This document shows positions 1 through 7,274 of a stretch of 17,986 nt of DNA, one piece after another (within the stretch, counting starts at the first letter, position 1; every line of letters begins with the position of its first letter). The notes beneath the pieces are model-generated. The model ran no database searches. It had not been told where the DNA came from and saw nothing but the letters and a program-made list of their open reading frames with translations. Both the position numbers and the translations under genes were made by a program. Origin of the DNA: an uncultured Moraxellaceae bacterium (GTDB lineage Bacteria > Pseudomonadota > Gammaproteobacteria > Pseudomonadales > Moraxellaceae); the NCBI GenBank assembly GCA_937952925.1, contig CALFYA010000109.1, forward strand, positions 1 to 17,986, read 5' to 3'.

Positions 1-946
1 CCATGCCACCACCGACCAAGATTTCCAGCATGTTATCCAAGCTAGAAGAGTCTGAACCGGTACGGTTGACCAGTGGTTTGAGATCCATCAAACCAGGCAA
101 TAAGGGATTTTCAAATTTGGGCGTGCGCGCTACCGACCAGTTGCGGTTGCCCATAATGGTGTTGATTTCACCGTTGTGCGCCAAATAGCGGAACGGTTGT
201 GCCAACGGCCAACGCGGCAAGGTGTTGGTCGAGAAGCGTTGGTGGAACACACAAATGTGGGTTTGCATCAACGGATTGGCCAGATCTTGATAAAAATCAG
301 CAATCGCTTCAGGCATCATCAAGCCTTTGTAGCTGATGACGGTGCTGGCCAACGTGGTCACATAAAACAGCGGATCATGCGCGAGCTGCTGCTCAGCACG
401 ACGGCGTGCCAAAAACAACTTACGGTTGAAGTCTGCTTCAGACAAATCGGCAGGCGCATTGACCAAGATCTGCTCAAACACCGGCAGTGAACGCAGTGCG
501 ATTTCGCCAAGGGCTTGATTATCGGTGGGTACCACACGCCATGCTGCAACGCTCAACCCTTCAGCCGCAATCTCGGCATTGACGATCTCACGCGCGTGCT
601 GCGCCAAGGTCGTGTCGGTATTGAGGAAAATCGTACCCGCAGCAAAGGTGTCAGTCAGTTCGACGCCCAAACGTGCGGCTTCAGCACGGAAAAATGCTTT
701 GGGCATCGCCAACAGCAAACCGCAACCATCGCCGGTCTTACCGTCTGCAGCAATCCCGCCACGGTGAGTCATACAACTCAAACTATGAATCGCCGTCTTG
801 AGCAGGTCATGGCTTACGTCCCCTTGCATATGCGCAATCAGACCAAAACCACAGTTATCCTTGAAATCGTCAGGCTGGTACATTCCGAGCTTCGATGCGG
901 AAGCTGCGGCGGGAAGCTCGGAAGCGGCGTTATGCGGCATATGCAT
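1..946 (-). CDS. gltB: Glutamate synthase (NADPH) large subunit, N-terminal part (runs off the left edge)
   Basis: This is the 5' part of the large (alpha) subunit of NADPH glutamate synthase, which makes two glutamates from glutamine and 2-oxoglutarate in cytoplasmic ammonia assimilation. About 315 codons are visible, from the class II glutamine amidotransferase domain. Reading from 946, residues 30-37 are DNCGFGLI. By family knowledge Cys32 becomes the N-terminal nucleophile after removal of a propeptide, here 31 residues. MTHRGGIAADGKTGDGCG follows, then HQRFSTNT and LAHNGEINT, which are typical of GltB. The ATG at 946 has AAGGG (953-957) six bases upstream. Met3 (940) and Met22 (883) are in-frame alternatives with weaker ribosome sites, and Met22 would resemble the shorter start known in Pseudomonas. 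The gene lies 218 bp downstream of the SPOR gene and has its own candidate promoter. gltD would be expected beyond the left edge, but that is not seen. Confidence 0.95.
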   Translation of the reverse strand, partial: MHMPHNAASELPAAASASKLGMYQPDDFKDNCGFGLIAHMQGDVSHDLLKTAIHSLSCMTHRGGIAADGKTGDGCGLLLAMPKAFFRAEAARLGVELTDTFAAGTIFLNTDTTLAQHAREIVNAEIAAEGLSVAAWRVVPTDNQALGEIALRSLPVFEQILVNAPADLSEADFNRKLFLARRRAEQQLAHDPLFYVTTLASTVISYKGLMMPEAIADFYQDLANPLMQTHICVFHQRFSTNTLPRWPLAQPFRYLAHNGEINTIMGNRNWSVARTPKFENPLLPGLMDLKPLVNRTGSDSSSLDNMLEILVGGGM

Positions 947-981
947 GGCGTACCCTTAAGAAGCTGTCGAGACACCACTTT

Positions 982-1007
982 GCATCACGGATGCCGACTG
1001 ATCGGCA
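982..1007 (-). promoter_or_regulatory. Two overlapping small hairpins in the gltB 5' leader
   Basis: Inside the predicted gltB leader, TGCCGA (992-997) pairs with TCGGCA (1002-1007) across a 4-base loop, and GCATC (982-986) pairs with GATGC (990-994) across a 3-base loop. Both stems need bases 992-994, so only one can form at a time. The stems are short (6 and 5 bp). This may be chance or a weak leader structure, and no known riboswitch class is recognised. Confidence 0.3.
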
Positions 1008-1041
1008 GACCGCATGGCGAAAGCGGACAAAATGGTCGAGT

Positions 1042-1070
1042 ATTCTAAAGAAAAATTGGCTGGTACTCAA
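1042..1070 (-). promoter_or_regulatory. Candidate sigma70 promoter of gltB
   Basis: On the minus strand the -35 hexamer TTGAGT (1065-1070) is separated by exactly 17 bases from the -10 hexamer TAGAAT (1042-1047, 5 of 6 consensus matches). Transcription would start near 1035, giving a leader of about 90 bases before the gltB ATG at 946. A perfect 10-bp inverted repeat (1072-1096) touches the upstream edge of the -35 box. The assignment rests on consensus match and position only. Confidence 0.55.
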
Positions 1071-1071
1071 A

Positions 1072-1096
1072 TGCAACAATCAGGCCGATTGTTGCA
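1072..1096. repeat. Perfect 10-bp inverted repeat upstream of the gltB promoter
   Basis: TGCAACAATC (1072-1081) and GATTGTTGCA (1087-1096) are exact reverse complements around a 5-base centre, AGGCC. The right arm also overlaps a second perfect palindrome, TGTTGCAACA (1090-1099). The element ends two bases upstream of the candidate -35 box of gltB and lies 69 bases past the stop of the SPOR gene. There is no T-run of useful length on either side, which favours a protein-binding operator over an intrinsic terminator. The bound regulator is unknown. Confidence 0.6.
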
Positions 1097-1164
1097 ACAT
1101 TTGCAGGATCTATCAAAAACCCAAGAAGCGCCAAACACAAGTATTTGACAAGCCTTGAAACGAT

Positions 1165-2025
1165 TTAGTTAAACGGGTCTTGTACCGGCGGTAAATCTGC
1201 ATCTTGAGGCGCTGAATCTGGAGCATCCGCAAAGCCATCACTCACCGACGGTGTGACCGGTGCAATGGCCTGATCAGACGGTAATGCCCCATAGGCTGGC
1301 TCACGCGAGACGGTCGGATTGCTAGGTTGCGTGCTGCTTGGATCGTCGCTATAGCTGGGGATCAACACCGGTTTGAGGAGGACTTGGCGATATTTTTGTG
1401 TACTTCCTCCAATCATGCGCTCATCACTGCCCTGATCGGTCACCAAATTCTCATAACTGGCAAACCGCTCTGGGAAGGCTTTGATACTGTCTGGCAAAGC
1501 AAAATCAACACCTTGCATCAAACGCATCGCCTCTTGCACACTATTGACATTGCCATAAGTCAAGACAAAACGATCTTGATCATCTTGAGTCGTCCGAAAA
1601 TAATAAAATTTATTGCGATCACTACGGGTGGCCAAATATTCGGTAATCACAGTTTCTTGCGATACATTCATCAGCTGTACCGTCCATTTTTTCGCGTTGG
1701 CATCAATAAATGCGACGCCACGAAATTCTGGGGCATGGATACCTGTCGGAATATCTTTGGTACTCAAATCCAGTATCGGTACTTCATCGACCAAGGCACC
1801 GAGCGTATGGTTGAGTAGCTCTTCTTGGCTTTGCGGATCAATCGCTTTGGGCGCATTCTCCCAAGTCTGCTCCACCGTCACTCGCTTGGAGAGTTGTAGA
1901 CTGACCCACATGATCAAACACACCAATAAAATACTGACCCCAAACCCAAGCCACCCCAACGAGCGCCAATGCTCAAGCGCGATTTTGAGTCGTGAAGTTG
2001 GTGGGGTTGGGGTCGTCGGATACAT
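1165..2025 (-). CDS. Membrane-anchored SPOR-domain protein (DamX-position homologue)
   Basis: This 286-residue protein has a short N-terminal region containing R12, K14 and R21, one transmembrane helix at about 23-45, and then a region predicted to be periplasmic. Residues about 112-192 (from KKWTVQLMNVSQ through FYYFRTTQDDQDRFVLTYGNV to ERFASY) read as a SPOR fold, the family that binds peptidoglycan stripped of stem peptides at division septa. The last 65 residues are acidic and rich in Pro, Ser and Asp, ending DPFN. SPOR domains usually sit at the C terminus, so this tail is unusual. The ATG at 2025 follows the aroB TAA with two bases between, and GGAG inside the end of aroB gives a well-spaced ribosome site, indicating translational coupling. 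The equivalent position downstream of aroB holds damX in E. coli and an uncharacterised SPOR gene in Pseudomonas. A role in division or envelope organisation is inferred. Confidence 0.8.
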   Translation of the reverse strand: MYPTTPTPPTSRLKIALEHWRSLGWLGFGVSILLVCLIMWVSLQLSKRVTVEQTWENAPKAIDPQSQEELLNHTLGALVDEVPILDLSTKDIPTGIHAPEFRGVAFIDANAKKWTVQLMNVSQETVITEYLATRSDRNKFYYFRTTQDDQDRFVLTYGNVNSVQEAMRLMQGVDFALPDSIKAFPERFASYENLVTDQGSDERMIGGSTQKYRQVLLKPVLIPSYSDDPSSTQPSNPTVSREPAYGALPSDQAIAPVTPSVSDGFADAPDSAPQDADLPPVQDPFN

Positions 2026-2027
2026 CC

Positions 2028-3113
2028 TTAAGCTCCAAAATGCCGTTGGGTCAGGGTTTGCGACAACAATTGCGGATCAACCCCTTTGACAATTTCGCCC
2101 ACGCCCAGTGCTTTGAGCAAAATCAAGCGCAACTGACCCGCGAGTACTTTTTTGTCTTGCATCATCAAGCCCAAAAAGTCCTGCTCAGACATGACCGGCG
2201 GATCAACTGGCAACTGCGCTGCCAACAGCACGCACTTGACCCGCGCCACATCCTCAGCAGTCAGCCAGCCCAACCGCATCGACAAATCAGCCGCCATCAG
2301 CATACCCACGGCGACCGCTTCACCATGCAGCCAAGTTCCATAGCCCATATGCGATTCAATGGCATGACCAAAGGTATGTCCCAAATTGAGCAAGGCGCGC
2401 TCCCCATGCTCATGCTCATCAACTGCCACAATGCGTGCTTTATGCTCACAGGAGCGATACACCGCCTCAGCCAACAGCACCGGATCACGCGCCACCAGTT
2501 TGGGCATCTGCACTTCAAGCCACTGCAAAAAATCGAGATCGCGGATCAACGCGTATTTGATAATTTCAGCCAAACCCGCCGACAACTCACGATCAGGCAA
2601 GGTCTCTAGCTGCGCCATATCCGCAAGTACCACAGCGGGCTGCTTAAAGGCACCAACCATGTTTTTGCCCAGTGGATGATTGACGCCGGTTTTGCCCCCG
2701 ACGCTAGAATCCACTTGTGACAGCAGTGTGGTCGGCACCTGCACAAAACTGACCCCACGCTGAAAACTCGCCGCCGAAAATCCCGCCATATCGCCAACCA
2801 CGCCGCCCCCAAGTGCCAGCACGGTGCAATCACGATTAAAACGTGCCGATAGCAAGGCGTCATACACCAAATTGAGCGTATCTAAGGTTTTGTATTGCTC
2901 ACCATCAGGCAAAATACAACTCTTGACGAGTTTACCTGCATCTTCAAGTGCTTGTTGATAGCCTGCCAAATACAACGGCGCAACGGTGGTATTCGACACA
3001 ATCATCACTTGCTGGCCTTTGATATAAGGCAACAGCAGCTCAGCCACTGCAAGACGGCTACCAATAAAAATCGGATAACTGCGATCACCTAATGCGACCT
3101 GAAGGGTTTGCAT
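2028..3113 (-). CDS. aroB: 3-dehydroquinate synthase
   Basis: AroB converts DAHP to 3-dehydroquinate, the second step of the shikimate pathway, using NAD+ and a divalent metal in the cytoplasm. The 361-residue length is normal. The nucleotide-binding glycine motif GGGVVGDMAGF lies at 102-112, and the substrate region QVDSSVGGKTGVNHPLGKN at 133-151. The three metal ligands expected from family knowledge are all present: Glu183 (LAEIIKYALI), His246 (LNLGHTFGHAIE) and His263 (WLHGEAVAVGM). The ATG at 3113 lies 19 bases after the aroK stop. The site before it is weak, so coupling to aroK translation is likely. The SPOR gene follows after two bases. It sits in the conserved aroK-aroB pair at the tail of the pil block and probably shares its transcript. 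Confidence 0.97.
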   Translation of the reverse strand: MQTLQVALGDRSYPIFIGSRLAVAELLLPYIKGQQVMIVSNTTVAPLYLAGYQQALEDAGKLVKSCILPDGEQYKTLDTLNLVYDALLSARFNRDCTVLALGGGVVGDMAGFSAASFQRGVSFVQVPTTLLSQVDSSVGGKTGVNHPLGKNMVGAFKQPAVVLADMAQLETLPDRELSAGLAEIIKYALIRDLDFLQWLEVQMPKLVARDPVLLAEAVYRSCEHKARIVAVDEHEHGERALLNLGHTFGHAIESHMGYGTWLHGEAVAVGMLMAADLSMRLGWLTAEDVARVKCVLLAAQLPVDPPVMSEQDFLGLMMQDKKVLAGQLRLILLKALGVGEIVKGVDPQLLSQTLTQRHFGA

Positions 3114-3132
3114 AGCTATCTATCACAACGGT

Positions 3133-3681
3133 TTAAAGAAGTGACGATTTTAACGGGTTTGTTTGGACAAGATGAATGATTTTTTGTGCAAGTTCACGCG
3201 CTGAGCCATCAAGCGTTGGCACCACATGATGCGCAATCTCACGATACAACGGATCACGAATCGCCAACAACTCACGGAGTCTGGCTTCAGGATTGGCTGT
3301 TTGTAGCAAGGGTCGATTGCGATCACGCGCAGTACGCGCCAATTGCATTTCGACAGGCGTATACAAATAAATCACGATGCCGCGCTGCTGCAAATGCTGC
3401 CGATTGATCTCGCGCATCACAGCACCTCCCCCTGTGGCGAGCACAAAGGGAGGTTGTTTTTGAGTGAGGTCATCAATCACCGCCTGCTCACGCAACCGAA
3501 AACCGCCCTCACCTTCTTTATCAAAAATCCACGGAATGCTCGCACCCGTGCGCTGCTCGATTTCATGGTCACTGTCCATGAATTCGCATTCCAGTAAATC
3601 AGCCAGATGGCGTCCCACTGTGGTTTTGCCTGCTCCCATTGGACCGACGAGGAACAGGCTTTGCGCCAATTTGTCACGCAT
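3133..3681 (-). CDS. aroK: Shikimate kinase I
   Basis: AroK phosphorylates shikimate with ATP, the fifth step of the shikimate pathway, in the cytoplasm. The protein has 182 residues, close to the usual size. The Walker A loop GPMGAGKT is at 13-20, the acidic DSD with Mg/shikimate contacts at 36-38, and the FR motif at 61-62. The glycine-rich shikimate-binding ATGGGAV is at 82-88, and DRNRPLL in the lid region at 120-126 carries the arginines. The ATG at 3681 follows the pilQ stop by 23 bases; no strong Shine-Dalgarno is visible. Adjacent aroB completes the familiar aroKB pair. The pilQ-aroK junction has no terminator-like hairpin, so the two are probably co-transcribed. Confidence 0.96.
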   Translation of the reverse strand: MRDKLAQSLFLVGPMGAGKTTVGRHLADLLECEFMDSDHEIEQRTGASIPWIFDKEGEGGFRLREQAVIDDLTQKQPPFVLATGGGAVMREINRQHLQQRGIVIYLYTPVEMQLARTARDRNRPLLQTANPEARLRELLAIRDPLYREIAHHVVPTLDGSARELAQKIIHLVQTNPLKSSLL

Positions 3682-3704
3682 CTGACTAACTACTCTTTAC
3701 ACCA

Positions 3705-5948
3705 TTAACGACCAGATGAGCCGTTGTTGCTGACCAAACGTGGTGTCACGAAAATCAACAACTCTTGCTTATTGTTGGACTGTACATCTTTCTTGAACAA
3801 GCGTCCAACATAAGGCAAGTCACCCAAGAATGGGGTTTTGGTGGTGCTGTTGGTGGTTTGATTTTGGAAAATCCCACCGAGCACGACAGTTTGACCGTCG
3901 TCCACCAGCACATTGGTGGCAACACGGTTGGTGTCGATTGCCCGTACACCAGTCGGTTGAATATCACCGGGTGAGTCGCTGTTGACAAACAACTCCATAC
4001 CAATCCGACCATCAGGCGTAATGCTTGGGGTCACCTCAAGGCTGAGTTCAGCATTGATAAACTGAATCGCTGTCGCACCACTCGATGTTGCGGTTTGATA
4101 TGGAATCTGGGTACCCGCTGCAATCCGCGCCTTTTGTTTATCGGTGGTCAACACTTTGGGCGTGGCAACAATTTCACCTTTACCATCCGCTTGCAGTGCA
4201 GACAGCTCAAGGTCAAGCATCACATCCGACATGCTAATCAAACCAAAGGCGATTTTGCTGGCACCTGTGGAAGTCACACCCAAATCGACGTTCAGGTTGG
4301 CTGGACGCTCAATCGTATAGCCATATCCACCCAGATCGCTTTCTTCAGGGTCACGCAAATCGAACAAGGTGGTGTCACTGCCACCCACCAACAAATTGCG
4401 GTTGGTCACAATGCCATCTGATAGCACGCCCCACTTCACCCCCAGCTCTTTGCTAAAGTTGTCGGTGGCACGCACAATCCGTGCTTCAATCATGACTTGC
4501 TTAATCGGCACATCCAGCTTTTCAATCAACTCACGAATATCATCGATTTTGACTGCGGTATCTTGGATGATCAGGGTATTGGTTCGTGCATCAATCGACA
4601 TCGTACCGCGTGATGACAACAAGCTACCCACGTTGGAGTTGCCATTTGAGCCGCCACGGTTGTTTTGACCCGAACTCCCATTATTGCGTCCTGAGGTAAT
4701 CAGGTTTTGCATATCGGCAGCTTTGGCATAGCTCAGTTGAATATACTCTGTACGCAGGGGCGCCAATTGCTCAATTTGCTGGCTTGCCTCAATTTCAAGC
4801 TTTTCACGCGCTGCAATTTCGGCAGCGGGTGCAATCATAATGACATTGCCGCTCTTGCGTTTATCCAAACCCTTGGTTTTGAGAATAATCTCAAGCGCTT
4901 GATCCCACGGCACATTCTGCAAGCGAATGGTAATACGTCCATTGACTGTATCACTTGCCACCAAGTTAAAGCCGGTAAAATCGGCAATCAACTGCAACAC
5001 CGAACGAACTTCAATATCTTGGAAGTTCAGGGATAGCTTTTGTCCGGTATAGGTTGGCGGCTCTTGACGCTTGACTGGATCTTTACTTTGCGGCTTGACA
5101 CTGATGGTCAGTTTATTATCCGCTTGGTAAGCAAGGTACTCAAACTCACCCTGTGGCTGAATGACAATCACGCCATTATTGCCTTCATTGTAAGCATCAA
5201 CCACTTTGATTGGGGTTGCAAAATCATTGACATCTAGGCGACGACGCAACCGCTCCGGCAGACGCGTACCCAAGAAACGCGCAACGACCTTGTTGCCTTG
5301 TTGCTGTACATCCACCGGAATGCTTGGATCAGACAGATTGACCAGCACCTGACCATCGCCACCACTGCCACGACGAAAGTCAATGTCGAGCACTTCCAGA
5401 CCAGCACGCTGACCGGTGGTGACTGGCGCAGCACTGGCTGTGCTGGCTGTCGATACAGCAGCCACACGATTGGGCGTGGAAACATTCACCGCCGCGCCGA
5501 GTGTTGGTGCACCCATTTTCAAAATCAATGTATTGCCTTCAACCCGCGTGGTATACCCACCGGTTTCCACCAAGTTGATGACCAAACGGGTCAACTCTTG
5601 GTTATCAATCACGGTCAAGCTGCGTGCATGCTTGGTAGTGAGATTTTGGTATCGACTGGCTAGGCCACTTTTGGTTTGTGGCAAATCGAGCACCAAACGT
5701 GCAGGACGCTCAATTTGATAGGCTTGAGGTGCAGGAGGAGCCCCATCAAAAACCAAACGTAATTCAGTCTCGTTGTTTGGCAAAGACACTGAAAGTACTT
5801 GATTTAAACTGACACGCTCAGCTGCAAATGCAACTTGGACGCTGAGTGCACAAGCAGCCGCTAATGCAAGTTTATTCATGAAAACCGCCCCTATCCCATT
5901 ATTGCCTTTGTACTGGTCGATCCGTGTCGCTAAAAACCGATTCATCAT
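3705..5948 (-). CDS. pilQ: Type IV pilus outer-membrane secretin
   Basis: PilQ forms the outer-membrane pore through which the type IV pilus extends, and in naturally competent relatives it is also the DNA entry port. The 747-residue product shows a signal peptide (MNKLALAAACAL at 24-35, probable cleavage near AFA-A, 42-43), two AMIN-type peptidoglycan-binding domains (about 45-145 and 185-290), a secretin N0/STN region (about 300-385, KLSLNFQDIEVRSVLQLIADF) and an N1 domain with a Ser/Gly/Asn-rich linker (about 416-443). The C-terminal secretin domain follows (VPIKQVMIEARIV to ELLIFVTPRLV). The start at 5948 has AGAGGA seven bases upstream and lies 19 bases after the pilP stop. A start at 5879 would begin directly at the signal peptide. 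An upstream ATG at 6038 lies inside pilP and is unlikely. Confidence 0.95.
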   Translation of the reverse strand: MMNRFLATRIDQYKGNNGIGAVFMNKLALAAACALSVQVAFAAERVSLNQVLSVSLPNNETELRLVFDGAPPAPQAYQIERPARLVLDLPQTKSGLASRYQNLTTKHARSLTVIDNQELTRLVINLVETGGYTTRVEGNTLILKMGAPTLGAAVNVSTPNRVAAVSTASTASAAPVTTGQRAGLEVLDIDFRRGSGGDGQVLVNLSDPSIPVDVQQQGNKVVARFLGTRLPERLRRRLDVNDFATPIKVVDAYNEGNNGVIVIQPQGEFEYLAYQADNKLTISVKPQSKDPVKRQEPPTYTGQKLSLNFQDIEVRSVLQLIADFTGFNLVASDTVNGRITIRLQNVPWDQALEIILKTKGLDKRKSGNVIMIAPAAEIAAREKLEIEASQQIEQLAPLRTEYIQLSYAKAADMQNLITSGRNNGSSGQNNRGGSNGNSNVGSLLSSRGTMSIDARTNTLIIQDTAVKIDDIRELIEKLDVPIKQVMIEARIVRATDNFSKELGVKWGVLSDGIVTNRNLLVGGSDTTLFDLRDPEESDLGGYGYTIERPANLNVDLGVTSTGASKIAFGLISMSDVMLDLELSALQADGKGEIVATPKVLTTDKQKARIAAGTQIPYQTATSSGATAIQFINAELSLEVTPSITPDGRIGMELFVNSDSPGDIQPTGVRAIDTNRVATNVLVDDGQTVVLGGIFQNQTTNSTTKTPFLGDLPYVGRLFKKDVQSNNKQELLIFVTPRLVSNNGSSGR

Positions 5949-5955
5949 TTTGTTG

Positions 5956-5961
5956 TCCTCT
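5956..5961 (-). promoter_or_regulatory. Ribosome binding site deciding the pilQ start
   Basis: AGAGGA on the minus strand ends seven bases before the tandem ATG-ATG at 5948-5943. It is the best Shine-Dalgarno match near the gene start. The alternative ATG at 5879 has only a loose GGGGCGG about nine bases upstream. This favours a product with 23 residues before the canonical signal-peptide methionine. Confidence 0.6.
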
Positions 5962-5967
5962 ATCCTA

Positions 5968-6492
5968 CTACGTCCCAACGTCAACCATGACGAGGCTACG
6001 TGGTCGCTCGACAAACCCATCCCGACCGTCCGGTACAATTTCGGTCACATTCACTTGGCTTGGGGTAATCCCAATAATACGACCGAAGTTCTTGCCCATA
6101 TAATTACCCACTTGCACCCGCATCACGTTGCCATCAGGGCTTTCGATCAGTGCAAATAATGGGCCTTTGGGCGATTGTAAGGTGCCACGCATCCGCAATT
6201 CCTCAATCGGGAATTGCTCCAAATATTGTGGAGGTCGAGCCAAATCAGGCATGACTCGACGACCTGCCATCACCACTAACTCTTGTGCCAAGCTGGGCGG
6301 CATAAACGGACTACGCAGTTGCTGTGCTGCATAACCAAAAGTCGGGACAGGCAAAAACACGGGAGGTGCAGGCACAGCAATCGGCGGCTCCGCCTGAATT
6401 TGCTTCATGCTGTCATTGACTGAATCTACGCGTGAGCTACAGCCAGACAGCACCACAGCCGCAGACATTACACACCATACAATTGGCTTCAT
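5968..6492 (-). CDS. pilP: Type IV pilus assembly lipoprotein
   Basis: PilP is the inner-membrane lipoprotein that links the PilN/PilO heterodimer to the N0 domain of the PilQ secretin across the periplasm. The 174-residue product begins with a lipoprotein signal peptide whose lipobox LSGC places the lipidated cysteine at residue 18. A Pro-rich linker (35-50) leads to the conserved RSPF (60-63). A C-terminal beta domain follows, with EQFPIEELRMRGTL, the VGNYMGKNFGRI turn and a final VMVDVG strand, all typical of PilP. The ATG at 6492 is five bases past the pilO stop, with AAGGGAG inside the end of pilO as ribosome site. pilQ follows after 19 bases. Confidence 0.94.
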   Translation of the reverse strand: MKPIVWCVMSAAVVLSGCSSRVDSVNDSMKQIQAEPPIAVPAPPVFLPVPTFGYAAQQLRSPFMPPSLAQELVVMAGRRVMPDLARPPQYLEQFPIEELRMRGTLQSPKGPLFALIESPDGNVMRVQVGNYMGKNFGRIIGITPSQVNVTEIVPDGRDGFVERPRSLVMVDVGT

Positions 6493-6497
6493 GATGC

Positions 6498-7274
6498 TTA
6501 GGCTCCCTTCTTGCCGCGTTTACTAGATGCGCTCACTGAGACACCGCCAGTGCCTTGTCCATCTGCAGCTTTGGCGTCCGCAGCTTTGGCATCTTCTTCA
6601 GCTTGATCAGCATAACGATACGTGCGAGCTTGCAGCTGTAAGGTCAGCACTGGAATTTCAGAGCTTTTTTCTTTGGCTTCAAGCGGTTTGATTTCAAAAT
6701 CATGTACCGTCACAATCCGAGGCAATGCCGCCAAACCACTCACAAATGCCCCAAACGAGTGATAATCTCCCTTGCCAATAATCGTGATGGGCAACTCAAT
6801 AAAGAACTCTTGAGAAATCTCTTTCTCAACTTTGATGTCCTTAAACTCGAGTCCACTGCTCACACCGGTATAGTTGATGTCTTCAATCAAACTGGGAATT
6901 TCGTGCTGTTTGGGCAATTGACGCAACAACTGACCAAAGGTTTCTTCCATTTGCTCAATTTGTTTTTTGTACAACTCCAAATTGCGCAACTTGGAGTCTT
7001 TGTCTTTAAACTCTTCTAGCAAGGTGGTTTCTTGCGAACGCGCACCGTCAATATTGTCTAAAACCGGACGCACCAACAAAAAATATGCCACAAACAAGGT
7101 CGCGATAAAGATAAACACCAAAATCGTGATCTTGACTGGAATCGGCCAGTTCCCCATATTTTGCGGATCAAGTGAATTAAAGCTATTCACAAAATCCTGA
7201 AAGGTATAGGGCTTTTTCTTTGGAGCCACAGGGGTCATGTCCGTTTTGGACAAGGAGATTTTGTTTTGACTCAT
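6498..7274 (-). CDS. pilO: Type IV pilus inner-membrane protein, PilN partner
   Basis: PilO pairs with PilN in the inner-membrane alignment subcomplex that couples the cytoplasmic motor side to PilP and PilQ. The 258-residue protein has a cytoplasmic N terminus (about 1-45), one transmembrane helix (about 46-68, containing ITILVFIFIATLFVAYFLLV), a periplasmic coiled coil (about 72-120) and a ferredoxin-like C-terminal domain. The last 30 or so residues are low-complexity, with a repeated DAKAA unit followed by Gly/Ser and a KRGKKGA end. The ATG at 7274 overlaps the pilN TGA by four bases (ATGA), and GGGAG gives a good ribosome site, so translation is coupled to pilN. Confidence 0.94.
   Translation of the reverse strand: MSQNKISLSKTDMTPVAPKKKPYTFQDFVNSFNSLDPQNMGNWPIPVKITILVFIFIATLFVAYFLLVRPVLDNIDGARSQETTLLEEFKDKDSKLRNLELYKKQIEQMEETFGQLLRQLPKQHEIPSLIEDINYTGVSSGLEFKDIKVEKEISQEFFIELPITIIGKGDYHSFGAFVSGLAALPRIVTVHDFEIKPLEAKEKSSEIPVLTLQLQARTYRYADQAEEDAKAADAKAADGQGTGGVSVSASSKRGKKGA
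6565..6594 (-). repeat. 15-bp tandem repeat in the pilO 3' end
   Basis: Two adjacent 15-base units (6565-6579 and 6580-6594) match at 13 of 15 positions. Each encodes Asp-Ala-Lys-Ala-Ala in the PilO C-terminal tail. The unit length is a multiple of three, so gain or loss of a copy would lengthen or shorten the tail without a frameshift. Confidence 0.8.

Noticed and set aside
515..1048. Open plus-strand frame of 177 codons
   Set aside because: It lies antisense to gltB, whose minus-strand frame has unmistakable glutamate synthase motifs. No domain or ribosome site supports the plus-strand frame.
1072..1096. Intrinsic terminator for the pil-aro-SPOR transcript
   Set aside because: The stem is perfect, but the following minus-strand sequence (TTTGAG) lacks a T-run and the loop-proximal stem is AT-rich. 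An operator fits better.
1992..2609. Open plus-strand frame of 205 codons
   Set aside because: It is antisense to aroB and the end of the SPOR gene, and its translation has no recognisable family character.
5845..5879. Possible lipobox in PilQ (AAAC after the signal methionine)
   Set aside because: The -3 residue is Ala rather than Leu, and a standard AFA-A cleavage site follows. Most PilQ proteins rely on a separate pilotin rather than their own lipidation.
5949..6038. Longer pilQ start at 6038
   Set aside because: It would overlap pilP by about 70 bases and add residues with no secretin or signal-peptide character. The start at 5948 has a clear ribosome site.
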